Source: Prunella strophiata (Eukaryota; Chordata; Aves; Passeriformes; Prunellidae). From it: a stretch of 64,000 nt of DNA. Where the stretch lies: the NCBI GenBank assembly GCA_036583965.1, contig JAZBQD010000034.1, forward strand, positions 992,001-1,056,000, given 5' to 3'. Below the pieces are notes generated by a model. That model saw only the letters and a program-made list of their open reading frames with translations. It made no database searches and was not told where the DNA came from. This document shows positions 29,100-41,934 of the stretch, piece by piece; positions within the stretch are counted from its first letter, which is position 1, and every line of letters starts with the position of its first letter. The position numbers were made by a program, and so were the translations under genes.

Positions 29100-32000
29100 C
29101 TTCATAAAAAATATTGAGCACTTCAGAAATTCCGCAAGTTGCAAGTCCTTGTGCAGGAGTGGGGATGAATTTTTGTGAATTTGTGAATTACTTTTGTGAA
29201 TTACTCATGTTTTAAAGAGGATAATGTGTGTGAAACAAAGCACACCTTTATTTTACAGCCAGCCTAGGCTGGGTTCAGGAGGCTCCCATTAGGTACACCC
29301 AGACCTGCTCACTGATGAAACCCAATCTTCTGAGGAAAGAAGGGACTGGAAGCTTCCAGGGAATTTCCCTCGTGCTGCTGGGAGCTGGGGAGGATGACAG
29401 AGCCATCACAGAGCTCTGCAGTCTGGTCCCTCCCCAGCCCTGTCCTGGCCCAGCCCTGCTGGTTCCTGCCAGTGGCCTCGGGTTGCTGGGAATGGAGCAG
29501 CTCTGGACTGGGATGCACAGGAGCTTTTGGGGCTCACTGCAAAGGGTTTCTTTGCTCCAAGGCTGATCCCTGCTGCAGGCACAGCCCCATCTTCCTAGGG
29601 AAGGTCCCCCAGCTCCTCCCCAGAGTGGCTGTGCTCGCTGAGCCGCTCCCGTCCAGGTGGTGCCAGATGTCCTTGAAACACCGCCAAGGGAAGGGACAAA
29701 TGTCTGCAAAATCACTCATCTCTCACTGTCCCAACCATTTTATTTCTTCCCTCATGCTTGTAAAAGCTGGGACCCTCCTCGCCAGCTCTGCAGCAGTTTG
29801 AAACCTGAGCTGCTGTGCTGGAACACTTCCACAACTTCAGGTGCCTGGCCTTGGAACAATGTAAGGGTTTCTGATCGTGTGTGCTTGGTTGTCTCTAAAA
29901 TCGTTCATTTGCAGCGTTGCATTTCCTCACAGCGCCGTGGTGTGGGATTTGGGAGGGAAGAGCAGGAGCTGGAGCAGAAGGGCGGCTCAGAGGCTGTGCC
30001 GGAGCCTCGCAGATGGACGAGCAGACGCTGCCAGGGGGGAGCCATGGGCTGGCAGCAAGGGAAGCGAGGCCAGCAGGGCTGGGGGAGTGTTGGAGCTGCA
30101 GCCAGGAGCAGGATTTCCCAGCCCCAAGGGCTGGACAGTGCCCACAGGGAGCCAGCACAGGCAGCTCTTCCATGCCAGCACAAAGCCAGGGGCAAGCTGG
30201 CTGGCAGAGCCCAGCCCTGGCTCATCCAAGGCATGGGGATGTCAACACACTGCTCCAGTTTTGGGTAAATTCTGGAGGAGGTGCATGCATATTTTTGTAG
30301 ACAATAATTTTGGTTAACAGAGAGAAAGTTGGTTTTATTGGGGCTTTTAAGGGGCCGTCTGCCAGCATGAATTAAATGAGTGCTCTCACCTGGCTCTGGG
30401 GACAGGCTGGGCATGGGGCTGGGGGCACAACCTCAGTGGGCTCAATGGACCACGTGCCCACCACCCTCTGCTCTGTGGAGGCTCGAAGCCTGGCCATCAC
30501 CAGAGCCACTGAGAAAAATGCTGCTTTTACCTTTTACAGATCATTTAACGCTCTAATGAGATGCCTTAAAAATACAAACGAGCCGCCTGATACGGCAGGA
30601 TGCAAACCTGTCTCCATGGCAGTGATTTTCCTGAAGATGCTTTTCATCTCTGGCTGCTGGAAGCTTCGATGTAAAAATTTATCGTGCCCCCTCCCCTCAT
30701 AAAATGTGATGGTTTTACTGTATTTTTTATATAAATGTTCATTTACTTGTGAATTATACCAAGAGGCGGGCGCTGGCTGTGGTCGAGCCTGCGACACTCG
30801 GCATAAATCACAGCTCCCTCCCAACTTCCCAGGACTGCAGACTTGTGCCTAAGGGTGTGAGTAACTTCTGTTGACTTCAGTGAAAGTTTCTGGTGTGCTG
30901 CCGTGAGACAATAGGCCCCCAGAGGCTCATTTGGTGTTGATTAAAAGCAGGAGACTGATAGCACCGGGCACACGGTGCAGCCGAGCGCTGCGCTTCCCCC
31001 ACGCCACTGCCTCGCCTCGGAGCCCGGCCCTGCTGCTCCTGGGAGCCCCAGAGCTCTCTGAAATGCATCTTGTTTCTGACCCAGAAAGAGCTTGTTTCAG
31101 CTGTAACAGCCCCAAACACGCCCACTGCCACCTCAGTGTCACCCCAGTGTCACCCCAGCTGCCCTGCGCTGGTCCCCGTGTGCCCACCTTGCCGGGAATA
31201 TCCCACCCTCTGCGCGACTTCCAGCAGCTCCTGGGGCTGCCTCAGCAGCTGTGCAAGGCACGGAGAGAGGGGACAGGGGCTGAGGGGGTCACAGCTCACA
31301 CTGACCACAGCAGCCCCAGCCTGGCTGTTCGTTTCTTGGCCAGCGAGTCCTGGGGGAAGCGGGGGCTCAGCAGAGCTCCCGAGCCCGTGGCTGGGGCATC
31401 AGGTGATGGAGCAGCTGCCTTTGATGTGATGGAGCTTAACGAGCAGCGCGGGCGCTCGGGAGCTGCACCATCAGCACGATCAGCCGAGCTCTCCGGGGAA
31501 AGGGCTGTGCCCGGGAGATGGGGAGATGGCTGGTGATGGAGGAGTAGCAGATGGTGTCTCTCAAGGAGAACGCTGGGACAGTAATTATAAGAGACAAGAG
31601 GAGAGCTGCTGGCTCACGCACAAGAATTTGTCCAAGCAATCATGGGAAGCACAAGTCTCTCCAGAGAGCGCCATGGGGGAGGAAGAGTTTTGCCAGCAGC
31701 TCCCAGTGCTGCTGCCGGGCCCTCCCCACCTCTCCAAGGGGGCACGGACGTGTCTGTGACTCCTTATTCCCAGAACAGCTGTGGGTTTCTGTGCTTCAAA
31801 CTCGCTTTTGCTTCCTCCCACTCTGCCTTGTCCACAGGGCATCCCAAACTCCATCCTGCCTGTCTCATCTTCCCAACAGGTCTGAGGCAAAGACATGCCT
31901 TTGGTTCTTGTGTGGGGGAGCTGTGCCAGGAGGGATGGGCTGGGAGCATCACTTCCCAGCCCCGTTCAGGGAAGGAAAAGCAGAGTAGGGCTCACAGCGT

Positions 32001-33575
32001 GCAAGTGCTTTCTCTCCTTTTACCCAGCTGTGATTTTACGCCTTATTGCCCCTCTACCCCATGCCCTCATTTTTTCTACTCTACCATGACTCCCGATTCC
32101 CCTCGGAGAAGTTTCCTGCCAGCCAGAGCGGTTCGGGAGGAGTTTAATTAGCGCTGCTGTCCCTCGCTGTCCCTCCCCGCGCCCGCCCGTGTCCCTGTCC
32201 CGGGAAGCGGAGGGTGAGGAGGGCTGTGCCAGCCCGGGGTGCTCTCACCGGGAGGATCCCCCGCCCGTACGTCCCCGTGGATGCTTTAGCTCTGCAATGC
32301 AGCCTGAGCAGGAGCTCGGACCTGCAGGTGACAAGGAAATCAAGGCTAATTAGAACTGCTAATTAGATCTCTGCTGAAAGCCCGCCTTTGCCGTGTGCCC
32401 GTGGGCTGTGCTTCGGGAAGGGTCCCTCCCGCTCCGGAGGGTTCCTCTGCCGGTGCCGCCACACGCTGCACACGCAGGAGACAATAATAATAATAATAAT
32501 TTGTAAAAAAGGCACTTGGCGAGACTGAAGGGTTTCACGTCCTGCTGCCGCTGACTTGGGAGAGCCGCAGCCCCGGCACCGAGGGCACGGAGCCAGGAAT
32601 ATCCAAGAAAGAGAGATCTATTGCACCTCCCATTGATTCCGCTCAGGGAGCAGCTCCCGGGGTTGGGATGGCTCCGGGCACGGTGGGGAGAGCCCAGCGA
32701 TCCCGTCCTCCAGCACCTGCCAAAGTGGGGCCAGCAGTGGGCAGGGGGGAGCCCTTGCCAGGGCACCCTCACCCTGGGGCTTTGTAGGGAGCAGAGGTGG
32801 GATTTCATTCCTGCACACTTTTCCAAAGGGCTCTGCAGCACATCTACCCAGCTGAGGCACCAAAACCTCTCCCATCTCCTCCGTGGTGAAGGAGCAGCAG
32901 TGCCCGGCTGCCGGGAACAGCTCCTGGCCCGCGGCAGCCGGCAGTGCCAGCTCCAGCTCCAGCTTTGTGCTCAACTTCCCTCTCCTGTTCCTGCAGCAGC
33001 AAACCCTCAGATCATCCCCTGCTCTGGAAGGGTGCTCAGCACCCACATCCATCTCCTCTGGCACTGGGGGACTGCCTCCCTCCCTCCCTCCCTCCCCTCA
33101 CAGCAGGATTTAAATGAAACCCCCCTGCACTCGAGAGCACAGCCCCGTGCCCAGCAGAGTTCTGGGGTGTGCCCAGCATTGTGTGCATGTGGGGCTGTGC
33201 CATGGATCCACTGAGGGCACGGGGGGAGCTACACACACATTTGATGTGTTGCTGTCCCCACCAGGGCTGGTCTCAGTGCCCAGAGCAGACACTCCCCAGA
33301 GCAGTTTCTGTGGTGATAGGGAGCTCAGTGGGGAGTTGGAGCTGTCAGGTGCAGTCACAGGATGGAGGGAAGGGATGTCAGAGGTGGGACCACGCAAATT
33401 TCAAAGCAACAAAGCAAAGGGGCAAGGCCCTACAGCTGGGTCAGGGCAATCCCAAACACATACAGGGAACATCTCCTGTAACACCGGGTGTCTGATCAGG
33501 TTTTCCCGCTTGGTTCCCTCCATGCATCACCATCTGCTTGGTTTTGCCTGACTGAGGGCAAACTCTGCATGTGAG
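29100..33575. other. Intergenic stretch without recognised gene
   Basis: It holds an AT-rich block at 30520-30800, an old repeat fragment at about 30850-30895 (GTGTGAGTAACTTCTGTTGA), paired TAATTA motifs near 32345-32365, a TAA/ATA microsatellite near 32484-32500 and a CTCC run near 33075. GC rises at 32150-32300 and 32640-32780, but with no recognised promoter or exon. Confidence 0.6.
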
Positions 33576-33579
33576 AAGC

Positions 33580-34098
33580 CCACCTGCAGAGCTGTCCCAG
33601 CCCTGGGCCCAGCACAGGAAGGACCTGGAGCTGCTGGAGCCAGGCCAGAGGAGGGCACTGGGATGAGCAGAGGATTAGAACATCTCCCTTTTCAAAGACA
33701 GCTGAGAAAGCTGGGGCTGTTCAACCTGGAGAAGAGAAGGTTGTGTGGAGACCTCACAGCATCTTCCAGAGTCTGAAGGGGCTGCAGGGAAGCCAGAGTG
33801 CTTCAGGAACTCTGCATCAGGAACTGGAGTGACAGAACAAGGTGGAAATGGGTTAAAATTTAAAGAAAGGAAATTTAGATTAGATGTTTGGAAGAAATTC
33901 TTCCCTGTGAGGGTGGGCAGGCCCTGGCACAGGTTGCCCAGAGAAGCTGTGGCTGCTCCATTCCTGAAAGTGTCCAAGGCCAGGTTGGACAGGGCTTGGA
34001 GCAACCTGGGATAGTGAAAGGTGTCCCTGCCCATGTCAGGGGTGGAATGAGATGATCTTCAAGGTGCTTTTCAATGCAAACCATTCCATAATTCGAAC
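33580..34098 (+). repeat. CR1 LINE 3' end, plus strand
   Basis: About 500 bases of CR1 in the forward sense: CCTGGAGAAGAGAAGGTTGT, TTAGATTAGATGTTTGGAAG, AAATTCTTCCCTGTGAGGGT, CCCTGGCACAGGTTGCCCAG, GGACAGGGCTTGGAGCAACC, ending CCATTCCATAATTCGA. The element is truncated at its 5' side. Confidence 0.92.
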
Positions 34099-34099
34099 A

Positions 34100-35525
34100 C
34101 CATTCTCCATTTCCATCAGCACCCCCCACCAGCAGGACCAGGGCAGGCAGCACAGCCCTGATTTACTGCCACACTTAAACCTGTGCCTAACTTTAAGTGC
34201 ACAAGTAGATCCATCGACTTCAGTGGTTTAAGGTTCGACATTTGTAAGTAAGTTGCAGAACAAGGACCTACATTATTCATCGGAAACCCCGGGTAATGCA
34301 TTCTTAGAAAATAACTACCAAACTCCACAAATCCCTGCTGAAAGGACATCCTAAAGCCCTGCCTGGATAGAGAGATTAGCTGGGATTGCTTTGTAAGCAA
34401 TACATACATACAGATATATGTATTTCTCTGCCAGGCACTGCAATTCAGACTTGCCACCATCCCAGCTCTGCCTGCCTGGGAGGAGACGGGAGAGGGGCCC
34501 CAGCAGCCGGCAAAGTAACACAGCCCAGACCAGCCCTCCCCAAAAGGCAGCCAGAGACAGGGGATGGTGCAATTAAGCAAACTAATTGCAGTGCAAATGT
34601 AGGTGCTTATAGCCCAGACTGCCAGGCAGCATGGGTCCGTAACCGCAGCCACAGCTCAGCTCTCTCATTGCAATATCAAGATGATATAATGCCATGTCGA
34701 GTTAAGACATGAGCATAAAATGCTGCAAGCAGAGCATTTTATGTTCTTTATTCTGCTCCAGAGACCCCCTGGGAGCAGCAGAGCCAGCCCTGGGGTGCAG
34801 ATCCAGGTACCTGGGCAGGCGAGCAGAGCCAGCCCCGCTACAGCCCAGCAGAGTAAAGGCCAAACCTGGCACCCTGGCCACAAAGCAGGGCTGGTGAGGC
34901 ACAAAGCCAGGAGCCCAGCTGAAGTCCCTGAAATCCCTTATCCTCCCAGGATGAGGGGGAAGTCCCCAGTGAGGCTGCTCCCACCTCCTCAGCACGCCCT
35001 GCCCCAGCAGCAGCAGCCGTGGGCACAGCTGTGCCACCTCAGGACATGCATTAAACCCCCCTCTTGCCCCAGGATGGGGAATATATTCCCTCCAGGATGG
35101 ATTTTGGGTGTCTGGGAGAGAAAGCAGCTATGCCATGGCAGGATGCACCCCATTTGTGTGAACAGAGCAGGACACCCATGTTTGCAAGGACAGGCAGGAA
35201 AGCACCCAAGGTTCTCCAGGTTGGCAGGAGCCACCCAAGATTCTCCAGCTGTGGGGAGCAGCCTGGCATGGGCAGGGCCAGCACCTCACACGCCTCGCTG
35301 CTGGTGGCCGGGAGCTGCCTGGCAGGATGAGCTGAAACGACACGGGTTTGAGCCATTTCATAAAGTGTAATCCAGAACTGTATCCCTGTTGTGCAATTCC
35401 AGCTGATAGCTGGAAAAATAAAAACCCCAGAACTCTGTTGAAAGGATCTCATTCTGCATTCAGCCTGATGAGCAGCAGGAGAAATCCCTGCTGCAGCCAC
35501 ACGTGTTCCGTGGCATCCTGTGGGA
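34100..35525. other. Intergenic stretch with an old repeat fragment
   Basis: The part 34180-34230 (TTTAAGTGCACAAGTAGATC, then ATCGACTTCAGTGG) resembles the one at 30850-30895. Both contain GACTTCAGTG and look like remains of an ancient amniote repeat. Nothing else is recognised. Confidence 0.5.
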
Positions 35526-35529
35526 TGTG

Positions 35530-38438
35530 CCATGCACTGTGCCCCCTTCCCATTTGCCAATGTGCCCCCTCCCATGCACTGTGCCCCCTTCCATGCAACT
35601 GTGCCCCTTCACATGCACTGTGCCCCCCTCCATGCACTGTTGCCCCCTCCATGACACTGTGCCCCCCCTCCCATGCACCTTGCCCCCTGCCCATGCACTG
35701 TGCCCCCCTCCCATGCACTGTGCCCCCTCCCATGCAATGTGAGCCCCCTTTCCCATGCACTGTGCCCCCTCTCCCATGCACTGTGTCCCACTGCCCCCTT
35801 CCCATGCATCCCTGTGCCCCCCTTCCCATGCACTGTGCCCCCTTCCCATGCACGTTCCCATGCACTGTGCCCCCGCTCCCATGCACTGTGCCCCCCCTGC
35901 ACTGTGCCCCCTCCATGCACTGTGCCCCCCATCCCCCTTCCCATGCCTGTGCCCCCTTCCCATGCACTGTGCCCCCTTCCCATGCACTGTGCCCCCCTCC
36001 CATGCACTGTGCCCCCCTCCCATGCACTGTGCCCCCTTCCCATGCCTGTGCCCCCTTCCCATGCCACTGTGCCCCCTTCCCATGCACTGTGCCCTTCCCA
36101 TGCACTGTGCCCTTCCCATGCACTGTGCCCCCTTCCCCATGCAACTGTGCCCCCTTCCATGCACTGTGCCCTTCCCATGCACTGTGCCCTTCCCATGCAC
36201 TGTGCCCTTCCCATGCACTGTGCCCCCTTCCATGCACTGTGCCCCCTTCCCCATGCAACTGTGCCCCCTTCCCCATGCAACTGTGCCCCCTTCCATGCAC
36301 TGTGCCCTCTTCCCATGCACTGTGCCCTCTTCCCATGCACTGTGCCCTTCCCATGCACTGTGCCCTTCCCATGCACTGTGCCCTTCCCATGCACTGTGCC
36401 CCCTTCCCCATGCAACTGTGCCCCCTTCCATGCACTGTGCCCCCTTCCATGCACTGTGCCCTCTTCCCATGCACTGTGCCCCCTTCCATGCACTGTGCCC
36501 TCTTCCCATGCACTGTGCCCTTCCCATGCACTGTGCCCTTCCCATGCACTGTGCCCTCTTCCCATGCACTGTGCCCTCTTCCCATGCACTGTGCCCTCTT
36601 CCCATGCACTGTGCCCCTTCCCATGCACTGTGGCCCCCTTCCCATGCACTGTGCCCTCTTCCCATGCACTGTGCCCTTCCCATGCACTGTGCCCTCTTCC
36701 CATGCACTGTGCCCTCTTCCCATGCACTGTGCCCTTCCCATGCACTGTGCCCTTCCCATGCACTGTGCCCTTCCCATGCACTGTGCCCTTCCCATGCACT
36801 GTGCCCTTCCCATGCACTGTGCCCTTCCCATGCACTGTGCCCTCTTCCCATGCACTGTGCCCCCTTCCATGCACTGTGCCCTCTTCCCATGCACTGTGCC
36901 CTTCCCATGCACTGTGCCCTTCCCATGCACTGTGCCCTCTTCCCATGCACTGTGCCCTCTTCCCATGCACTGTGCCCTCTTCCCATGCACTGTGCCCCTT
37001 CCCATGCACTGTGCCCCCCTCCCATGCACTGTGCCCTCTTCCCATGCACTGTGCCCTTCCCATGCACTGTGCCCTCTTCCCATGCACTGTGCCCTCTTCC
37101 CATGCACTGTGCCCTTCCCATGCACTGTGCCCTTCCCATGCACTGTGCCCCCTTCCATGCACTGTGCCCTTCCCATGCACTGTGCCCTTCCCATGCACTG
37201 TGCCCTTCCCATGCACTGTGCCCTTCCCATGCACTGTGCCCTCTTCCCATGCACTGTGCCCCCCTCCCATGCACTGTGCCCTTCCCATGCACTGTGCCCC
37301 CCTCCCATGCACTGTGCCCCCCTCCCATGCACTGTGCCCCCTTCCATGCACTGTGCCCTCTTCCCATGCACTGTGCCCCCCTCCCATGCACTGTGCCCTT
37401 CCCATGCACTGTGCCCTTCCCATGCACTGTGCCCTTCCCATGCACTGTGCCCTCTTCCCATGCACTGTGCCCTTCCCATGCACTGTGCCCTTCCCATGCA
37501 CTGTGCCCCCTTCCCATGCACTGTGCCCCCTTCCCATGCACTGTGCCCTCTTCCCATGCACTGTGCCCTTCCCATGCACTGTGCCCTTCCCATGCACTGT
37601 GCCCTTCCCATGCACTGTGCCCCTTCCCATGCACTGTGCCCTTCCCATGCACTGTGCCCTCTTCCCATGCACTGTGCCCCTTCCCATGCACTGTGCCCTT
37701 CCCATGCACTGTGCCCTCTTCCCATGCACTGTGCCCTCTTCCCATGCACTGTGCCCCCCTCCCATGCACTGTGCCCTTCCCATGCACTGTGCCCCCCTCC
37801 CATGCACTGTGCCCCCCTCCCATGCACTGTGCCCTTCCCATGCACTGTGCCCCCTTCCATGCACTGTGCCCTTCCCATGCACTGTGCCCTTCCCATGCAC
37901 TGTGCCCTTCCCATGCACTGTGCCCTTCCCATGCACTGTGCCCCCCTCCCATGCACTGTGCCCTTCCCATGCACTGTGCCCTTCCCATGCACTGTGCCCC
38001 CTTCCATGCACTGTGCCCTCTTCCCATGCACTGTGCCCCCTTCCCATGCACTGTGCCCTCTTCCCATGCACTGTGCCCTTCCCATGCACTGTGCCCTCTT
38101 CCCATGCACTGTGCCCTTCCCATGCACTGTGCCCTCTTCCCATGCACTGTGCCCTTCCCATGCACTGTGCCCCCCTCCCATGCACTGTGCCCTCTTCCCA
38201 TGCACTGTGCCCTTCCCATGCACTGTGCCCTTCCCATGCACTGTGCCCTTCCCATGCACTGTGCCCCCCTCCCATGCACTGTGCCCTTCCCATGCACTGT
38301 GCCCCTTCCCATGCACTGTGCCCTTCCCATGCACTGTGCCCTCTTCCCATGCACTGTGCCCTTCCCATGCACTGTGCCCCCCTCCCATGCACTGTGCCCT
38401 TCCCATGCACTGTGCCCTTCCCATGCACTGTGCTCTGT
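35530..38438. repeat. 2.9-kb minisatellite, unit CCCTTCCCATGCACTGTG and length variants
   Basis: About 150 units of 18-20 bases. The invariant part is CCATGCACTGTG and the variable part is a C/T run (CCCTT, CCCTCTT, CCCCCTT, CCCCCCT). Units at the left edge (35,530-36,300) are the most diverged, and the rest is highly uniform. No unit contains a stop codon on either strand, so open frames of about 1000 codons run through it on both strands. They are a by-product of the repeat. The minus strand has paired GGG runs in every unit. Confidence 0.97.
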
Positions 38439-38439
38439 G

Positions 38440-39735
38440 CACAGCTGGGACAAGTGGAAGAGGCATTGGAACTTGACTGGGACGGAAGCAGATCCCTCAA
38501 CTCGCTGCTTCTGGCCACCTCTCCAACAGCAAAGGGTATGTGCTTTCTGCATCACGGGAGCTGGAACAAGCGCTGTTATCCTCCGCAGGAGGGTAAGGGC
38601 AGCTGAAGCCTGTCAGTGTGCCACATGGGAAGCAGCCTGGAGACAGGCATGCGCTCTGCCACTCTCCAGTCCCACCAGCTGGCATCAGTTGGGACATCCC
38701 CCCCTGCTCCCACAGAGACAGGGGGATGGACAGAGCCGCTCCTGCCCTGCCCGCTCCCAGTGCCAGTTCCCCACCTGCAGAGGGGGAGGCTGAGCTCCCT
38801 TGGGTGGCTGCAGGGAGATGGGGGCTGTATTTGACACCCCTTGGTAAAGCACATCCCAAGCCCTGTCCTGGGACTCCCAGTGCCCAGGGCATGCAGGGAG
38901 CTAGGTCCCTGTTCCCAGCACTGCTCCCATCCTTGGCACACCTCCATCCATCTCAGGGGGCTGCAGCAGCCCTGGCTGTGCCCAGCAGGACACAGCTCTG
39001 CACTTCACCTGCTGCTCCTCAGGTGAGTTTCTCCTGCCCTTGAGTCCTGTTTGGTGTGAGGTCACTCCCTCACATGTAGTCTGTAGTCCATGCCCACAGC
39101 TCCATCTCTGCCTAGTCCTGCCCCACATCACCCACCATCTCCCCTGGCAGATTTTTCTACAGACACTGGCTGGGCTTGGGATTTGCACCACCTGATTGAT
39201 GAGGCCACTTGCCTCTGCCCCTTGCCTGCATTTCTTCTGCCTGTTCCATCAGTTCTTCTCTCTCCCTGCCCTCCCCCCATGTTATTTGTTGTAATTTGGT
39301 TTTCTAGCATTCTGCTTGGTTTTATTATTCTTGGCATTGCATCTTTGGGGATTTCACTCACATCATTTCAGCCCAAATTTGCATTGACATCATTATGATT
39401 CTCCTCCTCATGCTGCCCACTCCTCCCGCGGAGCCAGCGCTGTCCCGATGCTCCCTGACAGGTTTGGGGACAGCGCTCCCTGCCCTCGTTCCCGGGTTTG
39501 CTCCCGTGCGTGCGGCTCTGCGAGCACAGCTTGGCCTGGGGCGGGCTCAGCAGAGCCTGTTCTGTGTTCCAGGCTGCCATGGGGAAACATTCCCGAGCCT
39601 GTGACAGGAGCAGCTGCGGGGGCTGGGGCTGGCTGGAACAGGGAGCTGCCCCTGGCCTTGCCCCGACAGATTCAGCACCTCCTTTCTGTTTTCCTGGCCA
39701 CAGGAATTCTGCTTCAGCACCCGAGGAGGAGAAGG
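38440..39735. other. Intergenic stretch without recognised gene
   Basis: No exon or repeat family is recognised. A hydrophobic 30-residue stretch can be read at about 39,270-39,370 on the plus strand, but the base composition (T-rich) explains it. Confidence 0.6.
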
Positions 39736-39739
39736 AGCA

Positions 39740-39960
39740 GGATCCCACCTGCAGAGCTGCCCCAGCCCTGGGCCCAGCACAGGGAGGAGCTGGAGCTGCT
39801 GCAGCCAGGCCAGAGGAGGCTCCAGCATGAGCAGAGGGATGGAGCAGCTCTGCTGGCAGGAAAGGCTGGGAGAGCTGGGAATGTTCACCTGCACAGGAGA
39901 AGCTTTGGGGTGAGCTAAGTGTGGTGTTGCAGGGCCTGAAAGGGCTGACAAGAAAGATGG
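39740..39960 (+). repeat. CR1 LINE fragment, plus strand
   Basis: Forward CR1 text: GCCCAGCACAGGGAGGAGCT, GGAGCTGCTGCAGCCAGGCC, GAGCAGAGGGATGGAGCAGC. It ends before the usual 3' tail. It faces the minus-strand copy at 40297-40790. Confidence 0.75.
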
Positions 39961-40296
39961 AGAGAGACTGTTTACAAAAGCATTATTTACTGCTGTTATC
40001 TCCCTCCCATTCTGGTTTGTCACATCCCTGCGTGTCCCTGCCCAGCCAATTTGTGCTGTGTTTAACTGGGGTGTTTTCCCAGGGCTGGATGTTGGTGTTG
40101 GCAAGGAAGGAGCCAGGGAGCTCCTCAGGCTGCCCAAGCATGTGCAGCAGGTGAGGAGCAGAAGGAAAACCACCCTGCCTGTGGGGGACACTCCAACTAG
40201 CTTCTATTTAAAGAGGTGTCACACTGGGAATTTGGATCTGTCCTTGTGATGACAGCAACTGTTCCTGTCCATGGCAGTGAACTTCAGAGTTACCAG

Positions 40297-40790
40297 TCAC
40301 AGAATCATAGAATCACAGCATGGCCTGGGGTGGAAGAGACCTTAAAGCCCATGCAGTGCCACCCCCTGCCATGGGCAGGGACACATTCCACTAGCCCAGG
40401 TTGCTAGCGGAACCTATCCAAATCTGTCCAGCCTGGCTTTGGATACTTCCAGGAATGGGGCAGCCACAGCTTCTCTGGGTGCCAGTTCCTGGACTCTCTC
40501 CAGCAGCTCCAGCTCCTCCCTGTGCTGGGCCCAGGGCTGGGGCAGCTCTGCAGGTGGGCTCTCACCTGAGCACAGGGCACAGGTTCAGAATCTCCCCTCC
40601 CCTGCTGCCCATGCTGGGGCTCAGCCCAGGGCTGGGGGTTCTGGGTCAGGGCAGGTCAAGCTCCCACCCCCAGCACCCCCAGGTCCTTCTCCCAGGGCTG
40701 CTCCAGCTGCTCATCCCAGCCTGGACTGACCCTGGGATTGTCCCTAATCCCTCCTGCCAAGCACACCCTGCCAGCCTGAGCCCCCTGTGA
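40297..40790 (-). repeat. CR1 LINE 3' end, minus strand
   Basis: It opens with the reversed tail microsatellite (CACAGAATCATAGAATCACA), then GGAAGAGACCTTAAAGCCC, CCCCTGCCATGGGCAGGGAC, and further in the phrases TCTCTCCAGCAGCTCCAGCT and AGCACCCCCAGGTCCTTCTC. About 490 bases are preserved. A run of 19 A's follows at 40873-40891. Confidence 0.92.
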
Positions 40791-41934
40791 GCACGAGCCA
40801 GGGATGGAGCCTCGTCCCCAGATCCAGCACTTGTGAGCTTGGCTGGAGACACCAGATTTTACCATCAGTCAGAAAAAAAAAAAAAAAAAAAGGGAGATGG
40901 AGGATGCATGGAGGGAGCCAAGAGGGAAAACATGCTGAGACACCCAGTGCCACAGGAGGAGCTCCAGTATGGCGTGTCTGAGCAGAACAGCACGTCCCTG
41001 TCACACCCCATGTGCTGCAGCCAGCCCTGGGGAGCACAGGGATCTGGGCATGGCCCCTAACAGGGAACTGTGAGCCCCCACTTCCTCCTGCACAGCCCAG
41101 ATCCACATTTAGACTCTCTGGGAAATGCTGGCTGAAAGGAGGCTGGCACGAAATTTCCATTTGCAGTCACAGGGGTTTGGGGAAATCAATCTCTTTAGAG
41201 TCCTTTGGAAACCTCAGTCTGGTGGCTTTAAATATTTACTGTACTCCTGCACACCAGATGCCAAAATTGCAGGGTTCATTCTCCCAGGCAGCCCGTTGGT
41301 GCAGGCACTGTGAGGCTCCAAACCAGCCTGTGCAGGTGCTGATGGAAAAACAGTCCTTAATATGATTGTGCTTTGCAGTTGAAAATCTCTGAAGTGCTTT
41401 TGAATTTGCGGGAAAAAAATCAGAAATAATTTTTGTGCCTGCAGAGTGTTAGAGTCTTTCATGGTGGCACAAGGGCAGCCCACGCCTTGCCAGCTGTGCC
41501 CACACCCCTGCTGCACGGGGCAGCACCAGGAGTGCCCAGCTGGCACCACCCCCTGGTGCTCCTGTGGCTCTGGATGACTCAGCTGGGGAGCTGGGAGGCA
41601 GAGGTGCTGCTTGTCCTGCTGCGTGGGTGATGGCAGTGCCACTCAGGGGCTGTGACAGGGCCAGAGGGAGCACTGGGAGTCTCTGGGATCCATCGTTTGT
41701 TCTCATAACAGAACAGCAGGTGACATCTCTACTTTTCCCCTTTTGAAGATGCCTCTGATGTCCCTGCCTGCTTCAGGGAGAGCCCTTATTCAAACCCTAA
41801 AAATTCAGTGTGAGAGCACCTGAGAACCCTGCCAGGGCTCAGGGCAGCAAACCCTGCTGGGCATCGCTGGGGATGGACAAAGCTCACCTGGTGCTGGGGC
41901 TGGCTTTGGGCTCTGCAGGGAGCAGGGCCTTGCT

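Noticed and set aside
35530..38438. CRISPR-like array
   Set aside because: Units are contiguous with no unique spacers, and the genome is a bird's.
35348..38793. Open frames of about 970-1040 codons on both strands
   Set aside because: They exist only because the 18-20 base repeat unit has no stop codon in any frame. There is no other coding sign.
39090..39398. Plus-strand frame with a hydrophobic end, possible membrane protein
   Set aside because: Hydrophobicity comes from a T-rich stretch. There is no family match or promoter.
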